This document shows, one piece after another, positions 1 to 11,271 of a DNA stretch of 34,283 bases; the stretch's first letter is position 1, and every line of letters starts with the position of its first letter. A program made the position numbers and the translations under genes. Under the pieces are notes generated by a model that was given only the letters and a program-made list of their open reading frames with translations, was not told where the DNA came from and did not search any database. The stretch comes from Actinomortierella ambigua (taxonomy: Eukaryota > Mortierellomycota > Mortierellomycetes > Mortierellales > Mortierellaceae), in the NCBI GenBank assembly GCA_016098155.1, contig JAAAJB010000379.1, positions 1 to 34,283 of the forward strand. Reading direction: 5' to 3'.

Positions 1-155
1 GCTGTTGTTGCTGTTGTTGTTGTTGTTGTTGTTGTTGCTGTTGTTGCTGCTGTTGTTGTTGTTGTTGTTGTTGCTGTTGCGGCTGCGGCTGCTGGTATTG
101 CTGGTGCTGCTGGTGCTGCTGATGCTGAGGCTGCTGCTGCTGCTGCTGAGGCTGA
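1..155 (-). repeat. CAG/CAA-rich polyglutamine tract (coding)
   Basis: A TTG/CTG trinucleotide run on the plus strand is CAA/CAG on the minus strand. It codes an almost pure glutamine stretch with Pro and His interruptions in the arrestin tail. The tract is cut by the window edge, so its full length is unknown. Confidence 0.9.
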
Positions 156-3100
156 TACTGGCCATGTGGCATAGTCTGCCAGTTCGCGCTAGCATCGGCC
201 ACCCCAGCAGCACTGGTGACACTAACTGGGCTATCCGAGACACTTGGTCCCGTTACTGCCGCCGCTGCTGCGACGGCAGCGGCAACCGCCGCCAGCGGTG
301 CTGGACCTTCGTCTGAGGACATGGACCGAGGTGGAACGATGATCAAGGGCGAGTGCGAGGGCGTCTCCACCGACGCAGAAGTGGTCGGAGAAGGCCGGTG
401 TTGTCCATGGGGTGGTGTATGGGACGACGGGTGCTGTGGTGCTGGTGGTGAAAACGAAGGCTCTTGCGGATAGTCATTGGGAGATGCATATCCGTTCAAT
501 CCAAGTCCCGGTCCATGCGTCTCGTACGCTGCTGCCCTTGGCGCCGCCGCCGCCGCCGTGCGAGGAGGGGCCTCCTGTGTAGTCACAGGAGGAGCCTTTA
601 CAGTAGCATACTGCGTCTGGTACTGGAGGGTCTGCTGATAACCGGTCGTTGTCTCCACCGCCTCCACTGCAGGTGGGGCTGGCGACGTGAAAAAGCCTGT
701 TACCTTGCCTTGATTCGCGCCCCCATTGCCATCGGTCGCCACCGTCGTTGTCTCCGTAGAGGGACTTTCCGTCAGCGACGACGTTCCGATCGTGACCACA
801 GGAATCGGGGGGCCGGTTGGATTGTTGCCATCATGGCTCGCATTGAACATCGCCTCGTACTGTTGTTCTTGCTCCTGGTGATAGTCTGGCTGATAGGCCA
901 TGTCATCGGCGTAGCCAAAGGCACTCAGACCTTCGTCGTTGACCGGGTCCTGAAGGCCAGGCGTCAGACCGGCGTGGGGCCTGTCGTCCTCATCCGATAG
1001 CACCGAATGGAACGACGACGCATACCGACGTGGGTACTCTACCCTCAGACCGGAAGATCCATCCATAGCCATGTACGCGTCTCTGCCACCTACGGTTGCT
1101 CCATGTTCCTCCATGTGATGGTGGTGGTGGTGGTGGTGGTGGTGTTGTTGTTGTTGTTGTTGCTGTTGACCATGTTCGTCAATGTCGTTCAAACCCACCG
1201 CCACATTGTTGACCACTCGGAGCGTTCCACTAGAGCCCGACATGGACGAATCTTCACTCTGAGAGCTGGCCGCCGCGGTCGCCACTGTGACGTATGATTC
1301 CTGAGGCACCTTCCGAGAGTCCTGGGGTGTCTGGCTCGTCGCCACGCCTGCTGAAGATGGTGTTGATCGTCCATGGCGAGGCATTAGAGGAAGAGCGCTA
1401 ACCAGGTGACACAGAGTACCACCAATGCCGCTCTTCGTGCAAGGGTGTTGCTTCTGCTGCTTCTGCTGCTTTTGCTGCTGCTGCTGCGGTTGGTGTCCTT
1501 CTTGTGGCAGATGCAGATATTGTTTCTCATGTGCCTCGTGCGAATCTTCCGTGGGTTGAGACAAATCTTCGTAATAATCGCTATAAACGCCCGTCAAGAC
1601 ACGTGCCGTCGCTTGAGGGGATGCATCCAATGACGCTGTCGCATGAGAGGCAGTGTGGGCCTCACTTGTCGGCGACGCCTCCGCCGAGTATGGGAAGGAC
1701 TCTGAGCTGAAGGCTGCACGTACGAATGTGTCACATTGATCAGGCGATCCTCCACGACTAGACGCTGAGGAACACGAGCCCTCGCCCGTTTCTCCTCCAT
1801 GGCCGTTGGCCAAGCTATGCGCCCCGTCGTGATGCTCCTGTCGCAGCTGGTTCACACGCATCGCCGGGAAGGGGCTCTGGGACCGCGAGCTAGAGGAGTA
1901 GGCTGAGCTGGCACTTTCGATGCTACGCAACGATGACGCTGATCCATAGTGGCGAAGAGTAGACGACGAAGCAGACGGTGTAGTCGCAGTAGACGTAGCA
2001 GTGCCTAAAATACCACCGCTGGCTTTGATCGGACTATGTCTATTCGAGCCATGGTCATGGGCTACACCATCATGGTAGGCTGCAGGCGAGATCATCATGT
2101 CGCGGACAGGACGCGTCACATACACAGGCGACTGCTGGCGCGAGCCTGCTGTCGTTGGCAACCCGGACGGCGGCATGTGGGGCGAGTGCGCGTGTAAACC
2201 CGAGGGAGGACCCGTTGGCGTGACATGGCCACTCGTGCTCTCGCGCGACGCTGGCTCGAAGGGTGTTAAGAATGGCGCTTCAACAAGATGGTAAGGCGAT
2301 TGCGACCGTGATGGCGTTGGTGTGTGGTACATCTTTTGTTGTGTATATCCTTCGACCTCTTGATCGTTTTCCTGATGCACTTGATCTGGGTGGTAGTGTT
2401 GCTGGTGTTGGTACTCGTTGCGATGTTGGACATGAGCAGAGAAATGAGGATGATGTTGTTGTTCTCCATACGAAGATTCAGAAGGATGATGGTGATAGTA
2501 GTTGGGATCCAGGGCATCTCCGTTGGCTGCGACTGTCTCCGACCTCGCAGCTGAATGTTGCTCGAGAGTGTACACTGAGGTCGACGCTACATCCTGGTGT
2601 GGTGACGCCTGGCGAACACCATGTAACTCAGCCGTCGAGGGTCTACTGAGTGGTGCCAAACGTTGTTCTATCTCAAGTTGTTGCTGGCCCATCTCGCGCC
2701 CTTCGATCTTCACTGGAGCCATGAGAGGCTGGCGTTGTTGATTTTCGGTGTCTTCGTGCATTTGCTGTGCCATACGTTGGTGCATGGTCTGCTCATGGGG
2801 GTGTGCTTGCATAGTCGGCGAGTTGCTGCGAGTGCCTGGCGCCGACCCAGGAGCTGAAACTGTGCGCAAACTGTTTTTCCTGCTCATTGGTGCACGATTG
2901 TCGATCTCCACCTCTGGGACAAAGGTGTTTTCGACTGTGGAAGGATGATGCTCCTGCTGCTGTGGCTGCACTGGCTGCACTGTCTCAACAACACCGACAC
3001 CTTCAATCACTACAGGCGTAGTTGGTGCGCTCGGTGAAGAGGGCCCCGGCGAGATGGCCATGATGCGCACTGAGCCAGCACTAGACCGCGACGAGAAGCG

Positions 3101-6100
3101 ATCTATCCGTGATGCAGACATGAGCGAGCTCATGCTTGACGTACTTGAATGCCGCGATAGGCTCGACTCGCGCGACAATGGCTTGGGGGTGCCTGATAGA
3201 GGCGACGACGACAAAGGCGGCTGATGTTGGAGCTCGGACGAGTCGCTCTGGTGGCTCACCCTCCTGTCGCCGATGACGACCTCTGAGTCTTCGGTATTGA
3301 TCCGCTCCAATGGTGTCATCCCGAATTCGCGACTTAGGCTCGACACGCTGCTGCTGACACTCGTACTCCGGTCCCTTGAGTGTACCAAAAGGTCGTCTGA
3401 GCTCGCGTAGGGGCGCAAAGATTGCAGGTTCTTACTTGACGACGATGACCGAGAATGGTTGCTACTAGTGCCATTGGTAGCAAGTACCCGTGGGCTGATG
3501 AGTGATGATGACGCTGTGCCATGGCTATGTTTGCTGAGACCACTGCTGCCGTTCATGCTGCTGTGATTGCCGTTGCTACCCGAGGCTGGGATCGAAATGG
3601 ACAGTTTGGCGAGCGTCTTGCGTAGACCATGTTTTGCACTTGGTGACTTTGACTTGGCTGCCTTCTCTGAGGGAACAGGAGAGCTAGCTCCTGAGCGTGA
3701 TGGCACCGTCGAGTGCTCTTCAGGACCTCTCATCGATGGCTCAGACGGCGACCGCTCAGCCTCCTTCGCTTTTGGGATGTCGTAGGTAATTTCGGTCGGC
3801 CGGAAGTGACCCACATCCATCTCCTGTTCTTCGTCTCGATGTTTGAGTGTCTCTTTTGGCAATGGCGGTGAAGGAGTGGTCGGTTCATGAATGGTGGCTG
3901 GCGGTGGCGGCTTTGCTCGGACACCATCTTCCTCTGCTCGACCACTATCCGGGTTGACCACAAAGAGATTGCTCGCCTGCGCCAAGTCGAGGACGCTTGT
4001 CGGGGAGTCTGGATCTTTGAGTGGCGCCCGTCGTCCATATGGGAGCGTCGTTGAGGTTGTAGCCAGCGAAGGCGTTGAAGCACTGGTGAGTCGCGATGCG
4101 GCGGAGCTGCCTGATGCCGAGATGGCTCCCGTGGAAGGCCCGCTGATACTCGCCCGCTTCCCAGAGGTTCCTGTTGAGGCCGTGTTGATTGGCGGTGGTG
4201 CCTTCTTCTTAGCAAACACTCCAGTCTTGTTTTTGACGGATGGTTCGTCTTCATGCACTGGGAATGAAAAGTCTTTGGGTACACGCGGAGGTGGGTCCGA
4301 CCACGACGAGGCATGAGTTATGTAGATGGGAAGCTCGACGGCTAATGCTTTGCTCATCGACGCCATGAGGCTAACCTGGACGAAGAATTGGACATGCAGA
4401 TAGCGCGTGTTGCGTAGTGAGTAGATGCCCGACGGAATATAGACTGGCAGCACGACAATTCTGGGATCATCGCCATCAAAGCTGAAATCCTCGCCCTTGT
4501 AGATGATCTCGCTATAGTTCTTCACGCTGTCCTGGTCCTTGCTGCTCATAGGTGATGCGGCACTACTCATACTTCCTCGTTTCGAAGAAGCGGCGACATG
4601 TCTCCACAATGAAAGCTTGATGCCAATAACCTTTGAAATGTCAAAAATCATGCCCCCAAAAAAAAGAGGAGAAAATACTGTCAGTCTCAATCGCATACGT
4701 TGTAAAAGAAAATATTCGTAATCAGCTGGTGAGTAGAAAGTGTACTGACCTTCTTCTTGGTCAAGTTCTTGACACCGACATTGACATAAACAATGCCACC
4801 AGAGCTGACCATGGTCCGCGTCAGCTCCGCATACATTTCCAAGCTACCTTCACCGCCTAGGAAGAGTCGTTTACTGGTGTCCGCTTTGACTGATTTCCGG
4901 CGCGCCTGGGTAATATCATCCGTGGTCCACGTCTCGTAGATGGGCACCTCGCGTGTATGATGAACAACTTCCTTGTGACTAGCTTTGATGTATGCGATAC
5001 TATCAAAAAGAACAAAAAGCGGTGCTACTATGAGAAACTGCATCGTTTTTGAAGTGAAGCCAAGAGGAATACATACAAGCTCGCGAGATGGGCGACTTAC
5101 GCTGAGGTGACGTAGCGAACCTGACCCAGCTTGGATTCATACGAGTTTGGTAAGCAGTCTTGGATATTGAGACGGAAAGGAAATATTGTCCGCCCCTTTC
5201 GAGCCATCCAGAACCCATCATTATCTACCGAGCAGTAGCGAGGTGTTAATATTCACATGAGATAGTATTGGGTTTCATTATTCCTTTACCATTCATGACT
5301 CTATACCTGGATCGACATGTTCTTGCACGGCTTGAGAGGGATGGTGGGCATCTTGAAGCCGAAGAATGGTCTTGTGGAAAACCCTTGGCGTTAAATGATC
5401 CTTGCTCAATGCTGGGTCCATAAAGGAATGAAAACAACGACACATGAATGCAAAGATAGAAAGAGGTTAGCTCGTGAGATAAATAAATAAATAAATAAAT
5501 AAAAGAAAGTGGTCTAGAGAACATCAGTGTGATTGTGCAAAATCCCGATTTACCTTCGTATCCAACGAGCTCAATGACCATATCCGCAAGCATGACAGAG
5601 CGAGATGACGAGCACTGCAACTCTAACCGCCCGGAAAGCTCTCCTCCAGCATTGAAGAATGGACGATCAAACTGAAGCTGGATCCGTACTTTGCCGTTTT
5701 TCGAAGTCATGCGCCCCGGCATTGGAGGCACCTCCTCGTTGGTTGGTATCTTGGACAGAGTGATCTGTCGCGAGTAGCTTTGCGGGACTGGGGGATGTGA
5801 GGGAACGTTTGGTCGATGTGTATGCTTTGCTGGTGCTGGGATCACTGCGGAAGATGATCGCTGAGGTGGAGGCATGCCATTCATATTGACGGGTCCGAGC
5901 CGGTGATGGTGCATGGAGGCTGATAGAGGCATCATTGGCCGTGAGGAAGGGCCTTCCCAGTGATGTGGTAAAGCTGTAGTTCCCGCTCGAGAGAGACCGG
6001 CTGTTGATTGAACGCGTGCTACACCAGTGTGTGGACTAGTCGGCATACTATGCACTCCACCAGCTGACCCATTAGAGTACACTGGTGAAGGTGTGTCCAT

Positions 6101-7310
6101 GATTTTCGAGACTGGGCGATTATAAGGGTGGGGAACAGGAGCATCATACAAAGCAAAGCCAGAATGTTGGCCCTGGGCAGATGGTGGATAACCTGGATAC
6201 TTGTGGAAATGACCACCAGGTCCTGAAGGCATAGTTCCTGAGCTTTGTGGTCGACCCATTTCCTCCGGGACGATTGCAGGAGAAGCTGCGTTCGCTAGAG
6301 CTGATGGCGGTGGTGCTGGTGCTATTCCTGTGCTAGCAGGTCCTGAAGTAGGCGATGCTGATGATGGACCTGCTGTGCCTGTAGATGAATGTCCTGTTAT
6401 TGTTGTTGTTGCCAAAGTATCTGTATATGACACATCGCCCACAGTCCTCCGCTCTTCAGATTCAGGGTAGGTGGATTCCATTTGGGCAATCGAGCGGTTA
6501 GGCGGCGTGGGCGCAGTCGGCAGCGAGGTACGGGCGGGCCCAATGGCGGAATATCGGTTTGAATTGGGGCTTCCGTTGGCATGGCCCAAGGTCATCGATC
6601 GCTGAGGGGCCAGCTGGGCAGGTGGGCGGTTGGCCGATGGAGAAGTCATTCCGCCAGGTGGGGGCCTCGCAAGAGGAGCAGGTACAAGTGGCCGCCCGTC
6701 TGGGAATGTTGGATAGGGTGCCTGGTGGTAGGGTAGATTGCCCGTATTGGGCGGCGATCTCGGCTGGGAGTGGTGGTGTAAAACTGAAACCTGCCGGACT
6801 GGCGCCGATTGGCGGTAGTAACCCTGCTGCTGCTCGTATTGGCGGTACTGCTGCTGCTGCTGGTGCTCTGTGTATATCGTCTCGGCGTGCCGAGAAAATG
6901 GCGTCTGATTCTGCATGCCCGCCGACTGGCGGCTTGGAGGCGATGTAGTGTTGGATCGATAGACATAGCCACCGCGAGGTGCGCCAGTCATTGCAAACTG
7001 TGCGGGTGGCACATCAGTCATGGAGACTCTGTTGGAGTAGGGGTCGCCCTGTCCTGGTGGTGCAGGGCGGACGGGCATCATCCTTGGGGCCTGGCCAGCA
7101 GGGCTTCCTCCATAAACAGTCTGGCGGTTGTTATGGTAGAGTGGGCGCATCCTGGGGCTGTAGCCCTCGTAACCTGCTGCAGAAGGCGGGTAGTCCTCTG
7201 TCACGTGCTCGTAGCCGGGCCTTGCAGGAGGCATCCTGTCATCGTGTGGTCTAGCCAGTGATTCTTGGCTCTGCGAAGCATACAGAGCCGACTGTCTCTG
7301 TTGCTGAAGG

Positions 7311-7342
<32 letters not shown>

Positions 7343-7366
7343 ATGCCTCTGTGGTGAGTTGTCCAT
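1..7366 (-). CDS. Giant arrestin-domain (alpha-arrestin-like) protein, 3' end off the window
   Basis: Predicted exons (minus): 7366-5554, 5411-5307, 5224-5101, 4999-4750 and 4630 to beyond base 1. All junctions are GT/AG and phases agree, giving more than 2307 residues. The start is the ATG at 7366, followed by a polyQ tract. Residues 1-555 are Pro/Ser/Gln-rich and look disordered. An arrestin N fold begins near residue 556 (KNGKVRIQLQFDRPFF) and runs through VFHKTILRLQD, FWMARKGRTIFPF and QVRYVTSAIAYIKA. The arrestin C fold spans about 728-868 (GSLEMYAELTR to LAVELPIYITHASSW). Beyond it at least 1400 residues of Ser/Pro/Gln/His-rich tail stay open to the window edge, ending in polyQ. Fungal alpha-arrestins typically bridge membrane cargo to Rsp5-type ubiquitin ligases. 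I saw no clear PPxY in the part I read, so that role is inference. The arrestin assignment is firm; the subfamily is not identified. Confidence 0.88.
1118..1168 (-). repeat. His-run plus Gln-run microsatellite (coding)
   Basis: Consecutive GTG then TTG/CTG triplets on the plus strand read CAC and CAA/CAG on the minus strand. They place a run of about nine histidines directly next to about seven glutamines in the disordered arrestin tail. Confidence 0.85.
5482..5504. repeat. (ATAA)n microsatellite in arrestin intron 1
   Basis: About five tandem copies of a 4-bp unit (AAAT on plus, ATTT on minus) lie inside the 142-nt first intron (5412-5553). They contribute to its T-rich 3' half. Confidence 0.85.
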
Positions 7367-7489
7367 CCAGAAGTTGTTTCAAGGGGAGTCGCCAACGCGG
7401 TTGATCGATGGGGAGCAGGCAACCTAGCAAGGTCTGAGGAGTCTGCGAGGGTGGATGGACAAAGCAGGGTGAGGGGGAGGGGGGAGGGA

Positions 7490-7632
7490 GTAAGTGAGTG
7501 ATTCAGTGAGAGAGTGAGTGAGTGAGTGAGAGAGTGAGTGAGTGAGTGAGAGAGTGAGTGAGAGAGTGAGTGAGTGGGAGAGTGAGCGGGTGAGCGAGTG
7601 CGCGAGTAAGTGAGTAAGGTGAGTGAGAGAGG
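7490..7632. repeat. GAGT/TCAC microsatellite with a 20-bp higher-order unit
   Basis: The block is mostly GAGT tetranucleotides punctuated by GAGAGAG. Two copies of a 20-bp unit (TGAGAGAGTGAGTGAGTGAG) start at 7507 and 7527. A 12-bp shortened unit and degenerate copies follow to about 7630. It begins about 125 bp upstream of the arrestin ATG, and its template-strand form is TCAC-rich. Confidence 0.88.
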
Positions 7633-8186
7633 TGCAAAGAGAGAAAGAGGGACTGTTGTGAAGAGGGCATTGGGGGGTTTGGTTTGTGGTGTGGGAAGAT
7701 GACCACCACGTCTCCACACGTCCACACACATACACACTCATACAATCATACCAAACGTGATAAGCAGTAATCATAGTGTAAATCATAGTGGCAAACGGCT
7801 GATGGCTGTAAAGAACCCCCCTCTCCCCCCCTCCCATCATCTGCAAGGTCTACAAAGTAAGGTTCAAAGCCATGCTTCCCTCCCTTCTCTCCTCTCCACC
7901 CCCCCCCCAGTCGCCTTGTAGGTCTGGGCTGTATCTCCTCCTCTTCGGTGCAGTACAGACAGTGCTTGTCCCTCCCTCAATCCCCCCCAGTGTCACAAAT
8001 GGCACACAATTGAGCATCGGGCACTTTCGACTTTTAGATATGGGTCAGGGGCAGGATGAGCCTTCCAACCACACGCTGCTGTACGCCAAGTCCAAACACC
8101 CTGTCCAGCCATGAAGCACTCAAGAGTACTCGCAAATGCCGTCAGCAGCCCACAAAAAAAAAACGCCAGTTGTTGTAGCCAACGGG

Positions 8187-8211
8187 GGAGGAGGAGGAGG
8201 AGGAGGAGGGG
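8187..8211. repeat. AGG trinucleotide run
   Basis: About eight tandem GGA/AGG triplets in the gene-free interval. Noncoding simple repeat. Confidence 0.8.
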
Positions 8212-9137
8212 AGCTGCTGGTCTGGAAACGAAACGATATTGTTGACGCTTAGGAAGGTTAAATGGACAAGCGATTTTAGAGCTAATTGTCAGTGCTCTCA
8301 ATTTCGGTCGACGTGGAGGTCGACTTTCTTTTTTGTGGCAAACTATGCAACTGGCTTCTCCTTGACTTTACCAACAACACCTTCGTTCTTCTCTACAGTG
8401 CGCCGCATGGTTAAAAAAAAAGGGGGGGGGACAGGATGGTTGATGGAGCGACCCGCCGCAGTAGCAAGCAGGGCATGTTTGCTTGTCAAGAACGTTGCTG
8501 CGGGGGAAGGGGAGTGATGGTGGGTAAGGGGGATCTGCAATCACAGAAACATACCTGAAAGGGCTGGAGGCTGTGGTGGTAGGGAAGGTTGAGAGGGTGG
8601 ATGCCAATGGCGGGAGAGGGGTGGATGGTCAACGATCCGGGTCGTGTATCTACGCTGCTGTCTTCAGAAGGGCATGGTGTGTATGCACTTGGACTGAGCA
8701 ACAGAATGGAGAGGTAGCCGAGGGTGCTTATCTGCTGGAGTGTATGCATGTCGGAGAAGAGGAGTGCAAGAACAACAAGCTCAGTTTTTTGTTTTTCTTT
8801 TTTATTGTTTTCCATGCTTCCATGTAATCACTTGCAAAGAGTGCACAGTCCTGAATGATTCGCCCATAATGCCTTACAATGAGCAGAATGACACAGGCGA
8901 ATAGCAAAGATTCGTGCAAGGCACAGGCGACAATATCGACTGCAAATCAAGCGTCCAAAATGAACTGGAGCAAGAGAAAAGGAATTGAAATGAAATGCAA
9001 TGAAATGAAAGAAAAGTGGGAGGATGCTTGAAACCGAGTGTCTTTGTGCGCCCGCTCGCCGACGACCGTTGGGGGGAAGGAGAGAGGGTGAAAAAAAATG
9101 CGTTGAAACAACACAGCACCAGCCAAAAGAAGCTAGG

Positions 9138-9161
9138 TTTTTTTTTTTTTTTTTTTTTTTT
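9138..9161. repeat. T24 homopolymer (A24 on the minus strand)
   Basis: Twenty-four consecutive T on the plus strand. Read on the minus strand it is A24, lying 25 nt downstream of an AATAAA behind the PNS1-like stop codon. Confidence 0.95.
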
Positions 9162-9186
9162 GCCCGTAGGTCAGGTAGCACCGGCC

Positions 9187-9192
9187 TTTATT
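9187..9192 (-). terminator. Putative AATAAA poly(A) signal of the PNS1-like gene
   Basis: The plus strand reads TTTATT, which is AATAAA on the minus strand, about 73 nt after the PNS1-like stop codon. Fungal poly(A) signals are loose, so this is a plausible but unproven 3'-end signal. Confidence 0.5.
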
Positions 9193-9264
9193 TTTTGCGA
9201 TATAGAAGAGTGGGCTAAGGCACATGCATGAGCGAGTATGTGTGAGCTTGTACGCAACAGCCTC

Positions 9265-11112
9265 TTAGTGATGGCCATCCTGGGTTTGCAGGCCCCGGAC
9301 GTTGTAGCGAACCTGGGGATATTCCTCGACAAAAGCCTGGTACAACTCTGGTTTGGTACGATGCAGGGCCTCGGGGTCCTCGGCTAGTGCGACAAATGTA
9401 GTCGTCACACCCGAGTCCAGCACGTTGTTTGGGATCGAAATCATCACTGCACCGAGGACCATCTCGACCAACACCACAACAACCGTCGCCATCTCATCGC
9501 CCTCTGCAAACGATGGCCGCACAATCTTGAGGAACAAGTAACCGTACAGGCCGCTCAGAATCGCCACCAAGAGCGCTCCCATGCCAAGAACGTTGCCCAC
9601 CAAGCTGTCATTCACAATCGCGTCAACACCGCGATCCTATTAGAAAAGGAATGGGGTGGGCATGGCCATATGGCAAAATAAGGTAGCGTTAATGTACCAC
9701 CCTCCTTGTATCTACCACCTTTGTTGTATCTCCTACATGCCCGACCAAGAAGGGAAAGGGAAATTCAAAATCATGTTTACCTTGATCAGCTCCCACGTGT
9801 CTTTGGCGGCCACGATGAACGGCTTGCCGTACATGGCGACTTGTGTAAAGGCAAACTTGTTGAAGATTTCAAAGAGACCCTCAAGGCATGACAGAATGCA
9901 GTCGGCGCACATGGCAATGAAGGCAGCGAAGCCGTCGTCCGAATCGGAGCGGGCCGAGTTGAGGACATAGCGCAGGGTCTGCAGAAGGGCAATCAGCAGC
10001 GATCCAAAGCAGACACTGCCAAACGAAGTTGTGAGCGCACGCTTGCCCGAGGTCAGCGTAGGCGACGAGGGCATACCCTGAGCAGACCCCTCGAGGAAGT
10101 AGTAGGCAGCAAAGACGCCACTGATAGTGGTGTGCACGACGTTCTTGATGACCTCCGAGTTCCAGAACATGACAAAGGCAAGGTACGTCATCACAACCGG
10201 GAGCTCATAGCTCTCGCAGACGGCCTTGCCATCACTGTCCGTGTGGCAGTTGGAGATTTTTTGGAAGACAGAGTAGTTGATCGCGAGAGAGAAGATCCAC
10301 AATGACGACCACAGAATCTGCGTAAACAAGCCTGAGATTGCAACCTATTAAAGCAAGGTGTAAGCATGGGACCATGGTCCATCCAAATTCTGCAATGTAG
10401 GAGGGGGGAGGAGGACAAAAAAAGCAGGGATGTAGGGGGAAAAGGAAAGAAATTGAGGGAAGGGGGGAAAGGGAATCAAGATGTGACATGGCACGTGGGA
10501 AGTGTATAGAAGCTCCGAGCTATAGACTCTTGTGAGGATACTTACGGCTAAGGTGCCTGGATACCGGCGGGTCACAGACGAGACTGTTTGGAGGAGAAGG
10601 ACAGCCATCCGCATTCGCGCGGCCCACAGGTTGTAACAGAGAAGGATTATGACACCCACAAAGATGTTGAGTCCTCCCCAGAACAGAGACCCTCCTAGCA
10701 GCTGCGTCACACCGATGGCGAAGACCAGAGCGACACTCAGGAGGAAGGAGGACTTTACAAGCAGCGATGTCTGACGCTGGATGAGCACAAAGTAGCCAAA
10801 CGCCAAGCCGAACGAGACAAAGATGGAGCTGAGGATTAGTACGGTCAGCGAGTGGTCGATAAAAGAAGCCTGACCCTGAGCGGCCCCGTGGAAGGTGTTG
10901 GATGCATAGGTCTTGAACGAGAAGATGTTGAGGCCGCCAAAGACGACGAGGTTCAAGCCAAAGAGGATAGACGCCCACACATCGTTGTAGCGCGAGCTGG
11001 TGGTGAACTTTTGTGGCGTGTCCTTTGGAATCAGAGGCCTATTCTCTGCCGAATGCCCCTCGGGCATCAGCAACTCTGTGTAGTTGGGAGGCTGCATGGA
11101 GGTGGAAGCCAT
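9265..11112 (-). CDS. PNS1: Choline-transporter-like (CTL/SLC44 family) membrane protein, PNS1-like
   Basis: Predicted exons (minus): 11112-10546 (189 codons), 10344-9781 (188 codons) and 9636-9265 (with stop). All junctions are phase 0, giving 500 residues, usual for fungal Pns1. The start is the first in-frame ATG; the open frame upstream has none. The N-terminus is short and hydrophilic, followed by about ten hydrophobic segments. The family-typical block in exon 2 reads CADCILSCLEGLFEIFNKF, then AMYGKPF and AAKDTWELI. The last exon adds two more membrane spans and a short His-ending tail. Despite the family name, yeast Pns1 has not been shown to carry choline, so the substrate is open. 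The protein should sit in the plasma membrane. A CACGTG lies 145 bp upstream. The stop of the FANCB-like gene is only 160 bp upstream on the same strand. Confidence 0.92.
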
Positions 11113-11256
11113 GGTTGCAGCAAATGTTTGTTCGTAGAAAAAAAGAGAGTTGAGAATATATGAACGGAGGAGGGAATGGAGAGTATGCAAGTGTGAAAGT
11201 GCACTGTGCGGAGGGGGGTATGCCAAGAGCCGAAAGGGAAAGACGGTCACAGAGTC

Positions 11257-11262
11257 CACGTG
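11257..11262. promoter_or_regulatory. Palindromic E-box CACGTG upstream of the PNS1-like gene
   Basis: CACGTG lies in the 159-bp spacer between the FANCB-like stop (11272) and the PNS1-like ATG (11112). It is a bHLH-type site, the class bound by phospholipid or phosphate regulators and SREBP-type factors in fungi. A single six-base match is weak evidence. Confidence 0.3.
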
Positions 11263-11271
11263 AGTGATTCT

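Larger units (their letters stand above)
7367..9264. other. 1.9 kb gene-free interval upstream of the arrestin gene
   Basis: No convincing coding exon is present. ORFs here are low-complexity readings of simple repeats. The stretch holds the promoter and 5' UTR of the arrestin gene on its left side. On its right side lies the 3' flank of the PNS1-like gene, with an AATAAA and an A24 tract on the minus strand. In between are a GAGT-type minisatellite (7490-7630), C-runs, an AGG run (8187-8211) and short A/T homopolymers. I saw no tRNA-like cloverleaf. Confidence 0.7.

Noticed and set aside
5..316. Open frame on the plus strand starting with a long leucine run
   Set aside because: It is the antisense reading of the CAG/CAA polyglutamine codons of the arrestin tail and has no domain.
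3730..4316. Overlapping open frames of 194 (minus) and 141 (plus) codons
   Set aside because: Both are in other frames of the continuous arrestin reading frame, which runs through this segment with sensible Ser/Pro-rich composition.
7490..7632. Repeat block considered as a CRISPR-like or centromeric array
   Set aside because: There are no unique spacers and the units are degenerate tetranucleotides. It is a microsatellite in a fungal genome.
7872..9231. Several small open frames upstream of the arrestin gene
   Set aside because: They are short, repeat-driven and without recognisable motifs. I treat the region as noncoding.
11113..11259. Upstream extension of the PNS1-like frame to 11259
   Set aside because: The extension begins with GTG, not ATG. 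The first in-frame ATG is at 11112 and fits the family's short hydrophilic N-terminus.
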